Source: Hyphomicrobiales bacterium
Lineage (GTDB): Bacteria; Pseudomonadota; Alphaproteobacteria; Rhizobiales; Rhizobiaceae
Direction of reading: 5' to 3'
Assembly: GCA_900473205.1 (NCBI GenBank)
Contig: UCLB01000024.1
Span: 1-43,713, forward strand
DNA: 43,713 bases
A program made the translations under genes and the position numbers. Under the pieces are notes generated by a model. It saw nothing but the letters and a program-made list of their open reading frames with translations. It did no database searches and had not been told where the DNA came from. This document shows, in pieces, positions 39,899-43,713 of the stretch. Within the stretch, counting starts at the first letter, position 1, and every line of letters starts with the position of its first letter.

Positions 39899-40537
39899 AT
39901 GGCATTCACGAGAAGCGTTTATGGCATGTGGAGTGCCGATCCGGCCAAGCATGCGCCAGTGGAAGACATTCAGGGCATCGTCACCGGCAGCATCGTCTCG
40001 GCGCTCGGTTTCTACCTTCTTGCCAAGGTCGGCCTGCTTACCGGCGGCACGGCGGGCGTGGCATTTCTTCTGCACTATGCCTTTGGCATCAGCTTCGGCC
40101 TGCTGTTTTTCCTCGTCAATCTGCCCTTCTATTACCTGTCCTTCCGCCGTCTGGGCCTTGCCTTCTCGTTCAAAACCTTCATCGCCATTGGCCTCGTGTC
40201 GGTGTTGACCGAAGTAGAAAGCCGCTGGATGGTGATTGAAAGCATTAATCCTCTCTGGGCGGCACTGCTCGGCGGTCTTCTGTTGGGCTACGGCCTTCTG
40301 GCGCTTTACCGCCACCGCGCTAGCCTCGGCGGCATCGGCATTCTCGCCATCTATATTCAGGATCGTTTCGGCATCCGCGCCGGTCTCATCCAGCTCGCCT
40401 TCGATAGCTGCGTCATGATCGCAGCCTTTGCCGTCATCAATCCCGAAACGGTGCTTTATTCCATCGTCGGCGCCTTCGTGCTGAACCTCTTCCTTGCCAT
40501 CAACCACCGCTCGGATCGCTATATCGTTGTACGCTGA
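39899..40537 (+). CDS. YitT-family membrane protein
   Basis: The 212-residue integral membrane protein has about five hydrophobic helices and the YitT/DUF161 features: IQGIVTGSIVSALGFYLLAK at the first span, GGTAGVAFLLHYAFGISFGL, FLVNLPFYYLSFRRLG, and GASLGGIGILA-like RASLGGIGILAIYIQDRFGI. The transported solute is unknown. Upstream at 39872 there is a TTGACA word that could be a -35, but it lies only about 25 nt from the ATG and is doubtful. Confidence 0.86.
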   Translation: MAFTRSVYGMWSADPAKHAPVEDIQGIVTGSIVSALGFYLLAKVGLLTGGTAGVAFLLHYAFGISFGLLFFLVNLPFYYLSFRRLGLAFSFKTFIAIGLVSVLTEVESRWMVIESINPLWAALLGGLLLGYGLLALYRHRASLGGIGILAIYIQDRFGIRAGLIQLAFDSCVMIAAFAVINPETVLYSIVGAFVLNLFLAINHRSDRYIVVR

Positions 40538-40561
40538 TCTCTAAGGCCTTCTTTTTCGCCC

Positions 40562-40591
40562 GTGTTTCACTACTTTAGAGCAGTGAAACAC
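40562..40591. promoter_or_regulatory. Perfect 10-bp inverted repeat at the start of the helicase gene
   Basis: GTGTTTCACT (40562-40571) and AGTGAAACAC (40582-40591) are exact complements around a 10-nt spacer. It lies exactly where translation could begin (GTG at 40562 or 40583). It may be an operator or a translation-controlling hairpin. Confidence 0.6.
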
Positions 40592-43102
40592 ACAGAGTCC
40601 CCCATCTCCGGCGTCGATGTCGGCACCTTGCCTCTCTCCTTCCAGAAATGGTTCGGCGAAAAGGGCTGGAACCCGCGCGCCCATCAGTTGGAATTATCCG
40701 CTCGCGCCCGATCTGGCGAAAACATGCTGCTGATTGCGCCAACCGGCGCGGGCAAGACGCTGGGCGGCTTCATGGCCTCGCTGACCGATCTCGCAGAACG
40801 CGGCAAGGTTCCACCCGGCTCGGCCTTCGTCGGGGTCCACACGCTCTACATTTCGCCGCTCAAAGCACTGGCCGTCGATATCGAGCGCAACCTGATGAAG
40901 CCGGTGTCGGAAATGGGTCTGCCCATTTCGGTCGAAACCCGCACCGGCGATACGCCGCAGGCCAAGCGCCAGCGCCAGAAGCTGAAACCGCCGGATATTC
41001 TGCTGACGACGCCCGAACAGGTCTCGCTGTTGCTCGCCAACAAGGAAGCCGAGCGCTTCTTCAAAGACCTGAAATATGTTGTGCTGGACGAGCTGCATTC
41101 GCTCGTCACCTCCAAGCGCGGGCACCTGCTGTCGCTGGCCATTGCCCGCATCCGCAAACATGCGCCCGCCATGCGCACCATCGGCCTGTCTGCGACGGTG
41201 GCTGACCCGATGGATCTGCAACGCTATCTCAGCCCGCAGGCGGAGGGCGAAACCACCGCCGGTCTCATCACCGTCGATGGTGGCGCAAAGCCTGATATCG
41301 CCATTCTCGGCACGGAAGAGCGCATCCCCTGGTCCGGCCATTCGGCGCGTTACGCCATGCAAGACCTCTATCCAGCCCTGAAGGCGCACAAGACGACGCT
41401 GATCTTCGTCAACACCCGCTCGCAGGCGGAGCGCATCTTTCAGGAACTCTGGACCATCAACGACGACAATCTGCCGATTGCGCTACATCACGGCTCGCTG
41501 GATGCGGGCCAGCGCCGAAAGGTGGAAGCGGCCATGGCCGACAACAAGCTGCGCGCCGTCGTCGCCACCTCCACCTTGGACCTTGGCATTGACTGGGGTG
41601 ATGTCGATCTCGTCGTGCATGTCGGTGCGCCGAAGGGGGCGAGCCGCCTTGCCCAGCGCATCGGCCGCGCCAATCACCGCATGGACGAACCTTCCAAGGC
41701 CATTCTCGTGCCCGCCAACCGTTTCGAGGTCATGGAATGCCGTGCGGCGCTCGACGCCAATTATATCGGTGCGCAGGATACGCCACCCATCGCCGAGGGT
41801 GCGCTGGATGTGCTGGCCCAGCACGTACTCGGCATGGCCTGCGCCGAACCCTTCGATGCCGATGACCTCTACCGCGAAGTCACCACCGCCTCGCCTTACG
41901 CCGACCTGCCGCGCGAAACCTTCGACCGCATCGTCGATTTCACCGCCACCGGCGGCTATGCCTTACGTACCTATGAGCGTTACGCCCGCATCCGCCAGAC
42001 GAAGGACGGCCTGTGGCGCGTTTCCAATCCGCAGGTCGCGATGCAGTATCGCCTCAACCTCGGCACCATTGTCGAGGCGGCAGAACTCAATGTCCGCATG
42101 GTCAAGCGCAATGCCAAGGGCACCATCGGGCGCGGCGGCATGTCGCTCGGCAAGGTCGAGGAGCATTTCCTCGAGCAACTGGTGCAGGGCGATACCTTCC
42201 TTTTCGCGGGTAAGGTGCTGCGCTTCGAAGGCATCCGCGAAAGTGAATGCCTCGTCAGCCAAGCCTTTTCCATGGACCCGAAAATCCCCTCCTATGCGGG
42301 CGGCAAGTTTCCGCTTTCTACCTATCTGGCCGACCAGGTGCGCTCCATGCTGGCCGATCCCGCCCGCTGGCACGCCTTGCCGGATCAGGTGCGAGACTGG
42401 CTGGCAATCCAGAAGGAAAAGTCGATCATTCCCAAGCGCGACGAGCTGCTTGTCGAGACCTTCCCCTTCCGCAAGCGCTTTTTCATGGTCATGTATCCCT
42501 TCGAGGGCCGACTGGCGCACCAGACACTCGGCATGCTCCTGACCCGGCGGCTGGAGCGGGCAGGGGCCAAGCCCATGGGCTTCGTCGCCACGGATTATTC
42601 GCTCGCCATCTGGGCGCTGGAAGATATCGGCCTGCGTCTGCAATCAGATCGTCTGTCGCTGCCCGATCTGCTGGATGAGGATATGCTGGGCGATGATCTC
42701 GAAGCATGGCTCGACGAATCCTTCATGCTCAAGCGCACCTTCCGCAATTGCGCGATCATCTCAGGCCTCATCGAGCGCCGCCATCCCGGCAAGGAGAAGA
42801 CCGGGCGGCAGGTCACGGTTTCTGCTGATCTTATTTATGACGTTCTTCGCAGCCATGAGCCGGACCACATCCTGCTGGAAGCCACGCGTCGCGATGCGGC
42901 AGCCGGACTTTTGGACATTGGCCGTCTTGGCGATATGCTAAGGCGAATCAAGGGCCACACCACCCATTGTGCTCTGGAGCATGTCTCGCCACTCGCCGTA
43001 CCTGTCATGATGGAAATCGGGCGCGAGACGGTGCCGGGTCAGGCTCTGGACGATGTGCTGGCCGAAGCCGCCGATGAGCTGATTGCGGATGCGATGTCAT
43101 GA
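40562..43102 (+). CDS. Ligase-associated DNA-damage-response DEXH helicase (Lhr-like)
   Basis: The product has up to 846 residues. No ATG lies before the conserved part, so the start is GTG at 40562 or, better spaced from an AGAG, GTG at 40583. The helicase core shows Walker A APTGAGKTLGGF near residue 59, the DELH box VVLDELHSL, SATVAD, and motif VI QRIGRANHR. The C-terminal half is Lhr-like. This family is encoded with an ATP-dependent DNA ligase, an exonuclease and PdeM. Here it overlaps pdeM by 4 nt, and the ligase and exonuclease are absent from the window. Confidence 0.93.
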   Translation: MFHYFRAVKHTESPISGVDVGTLPLSFQKWFGEKGWNPRAHQLELSARARSGENMLLIAPTGAGKTLGGFMASLTDLAERGKVPPGSAFVGVHTLYISPLKALAVDIERNLMKPVSEMGLPISVETRTGDTPQAKRQRQKLKPPDILLTTPEQVSLLLANKEAERFFKDLKYVVLDELHSLVTSKRGHLLSLAIARIRKHAPAMRTIGLSATVADPMDLQRYLSPQAEGETTAGLITVDGGAKPDIAILGTEERIPWSGHSARYAMQDLYPALKAHKTTLIFVNTRSQAERIFQELWTINDDNLPIALHHGSLDAGQRRKVEAAMADNKLRAVVATSTLDLGIDWGDVDLVVHVGAPKGASRLAQRIGRANHRMDEPSKAILVPANRFEVMECRAALDANYIGAQDTPPIAEGALDVLAQHVLGMACAEPFDADDLYREVTTASPYADLPRETFDRIVDFTATGGYALRTYERYARIRQTKDGLWRVSNPQVAMQYRLNLGTIVEAAELNVRMVKRNAKGTIGRGGMSLGKVEEHFLEQLVQGDTFLFAGKVLRFEGIRESECLVSQAFSMDPKIPSYAGGKFPLSTYLADQVRSMLADPARWHALPDQVRDWLAIQKEKSIIPKRDELLVETFPFRKRFFMVMYPFEGRLAHQTLGMLLTRRLERAGAKPMGFVATDYSLAIWALEDIGLRLQSDRLSLPDLLDEDMLGDDLEAWLDESFMLKRTFRNCAIISGLIERRHPGKEKTGRQVTVSADLIYDVLRSHEPDHILLEATRRDAAAGLLDIGRLGDMLRRIKGHTTHCALEHVSPLAVPVMMEIGRETVPGQALDDVLAEAADELIADAMS

Positions 43103-43713
43103 TGCATCCGCCTAGAGGATATGAAGGACAAAACCGAAACGTGCTGAGCCGACTTGCCCTGAGCGACAAATTTGCCACCGGCTTCGAATGCCTCGGCTCG
43201 GAAACCGCCATCAACGGCGTCGCTGGCTGGTGCGATCCGCTGGGCGGGCTGTATCTGCCAGACCTCTCGCTGCTGGTCGTCTCTGACCTGCACTTGGAAA
43301 AGGGTGCGGCGTTTGCCCGTCGCGGTCGCCTTCTGCCGCCCTATGACACTATCGCTACGCTCAAAATCCTGTCTTCCCTGATCACCCGCTACGACCCGAA
43401 GATCGTCGTCAGCCTCGGCGATAATTTCCACGATCGCATCGGCTCGCAGCACCTGCCATTGCCATTGCGCGATCTCATCAAGGACATGGCGAGGGGTCGC
43501 GAATGGATCTGGATCAACGGCAACCATGACCCGGATGGAACGGTGGATTTGCCGGGCTCATCGTCGGATGAAATGTTTTACGGCAATCTCGTCTTCCGGC
43601 ATGAGCCGAAATTGGGCGCATCCTTAGGTGAAATCGCTGGCCACCTCCACCCCGCCGCCACCGTCCGCCGCCGCGACAAATCGGTGCGCCGCCCGTGTTT
43701 CGCCACGGATGGC
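43099..43713 (+). CDS. pdeM: Ligase-associated endonuclease/phosphoesterase PdeM (partial, runs off the window)
   Basis: An open frame of 205 codons runs from the ATG at 43099, overlapping the helicase stop as ATGA, to the window edge without a stop. It is a calcineurin-type metallophosphoesterase. The metal motifs occur in order: VVSDLHLEKG near residues 60-69, SLGDNFHD near 108-115, INGNHD near 141-146, and AGHLHP near 180-185. This is the PdeM pattern. A later GTG (MLSRLAL-equivalent at 43141) is an alternative start. Confidence 0.9.
   Translation, partial: MMHPPRGYEGQNRNVLSRLALSDKFATGFECLGSETAINGVAGWCDPLGGLYLPDLSLLVVSDLHLEKGAAFARRGRLLPPYDTIATLKILSSLITRYDPKIVVSLGDNFHDRIGSQHLPLPLRDLIKDMARGREWIWINGNHDPDGTVDLPGSSSDEMFYGNLVFRHEPKLGASLGEIAGHLHPAATVRRRDKSVRRPCFATDG

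Noticed and set aside
1..43713. CRISPR array, prophage, integrated element or defence island
   Set aside because: No regularly spaced direct repeats, no integrase, transposase, capsid or restriction genes; the two tRNA genes are not followed by att-like repeats that I can see.

Overview
The window looks like a chromosome segment of an Agrobacterium/Rhizobium-type alphaproteobacterium (Rhizobiaceae). The pointers are GcrA with a GANTC-rich upstream region, a SAM-II riboswitch in front of metZ, a phoR-pstSCAB-phoU-phoB cluster, RhaD as an aldolase/dehydrogenase fusion, a BA14K-family secreted protein, DUF6481 and DUF6460 proteins, and palindromic intergenic repeats of the RIME type. The organism is inferred from gene content only. 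I see no insertion sequence, prophage, CRISPR array or rRNA.

Layout. 1-5.9 kb: L-rhamnose catabolism. rhaR (DeoR regulator) and rhaS (sugar-binding protein) are on the minus strand, divergent from rhaD and rhaI; a tiny Pmp3-type membrane-protein gene sits antisense between rhaD and rhaI. 5.9-7.1 kb: an unannotated 54-residue membrane peptide, a higBA toxin-antitoxin pair with two identical operator palindromes, and tRNA-Thr(CGT). 7.2-10.7 kb: a nitronate monooxygenase-like enzyme, an unrecognised single-pass membrane protein and a PPK2 polyphosphate kinase. 10.9-19.1 kb: the phosphate-starvation cluster phoR, pstS, pstC, pstA, pstB, phoU, phoB, with a candidate Pho box before pstS and an inverted repeat in nearly every non-overlapping junction. 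19.6-20.7 kb: cspA and two small, highly charged proteins. 21.2-21.7 kb: gcrA. 22.2-25.7 kb: argD, argF and hslO (Hsp33). 25.7-28.9 kb: apaG, metZ with its riboswitch, and dcd. Then tRNA-Gly(CCC), an ABC exporter, a BA14K protein, a membrane glycosyltransferase with a divergent orphan solute-binding protein, a LexA-like (S24) regulator and an orphan NarL-type response regulator. 36.2-43.7 kb: DUF952 protein and pyrD (overlapping), a repeat block, a CAP-domain lipoprotein with a DUF6460 membrane protein, a TPR-methyltransferase, a YitT-family membrane protein, and an Lhr-like DNA-damage helicase overlapping pdeM, which runs off the right edge.

How they work together. The rha genes form a sugar regulon with two face-to-face promoters under RhaR. 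PhoR/PhoB sense phosphate through PstSCAB and PhoU. The polyphosphate kinase next door belongs to the same physiology. argD and argF are consecutive in arginine synthesis. metZ is switched by a SAM-II aptamer whose base pairing can be traced into a terminator/antiterminator choice. Helicase and PdeM form a ligase-associated repair pair.

Most of the window is ordinary core genome and I did not find a convincing wholly new multi-gene system. The most interesting signals are regulatory: five GANTC sites in 76 bp plus a CtrA-like box upstream of gcrA, the metZ riboswitch circuit, the serial hairpins of the pho cluster, the RpoH-like promoter ahead of hslO, a possible sRNA between apaG and metZ, and a perfect 10-bp inverted repeat at the start of the repair helicase gene.
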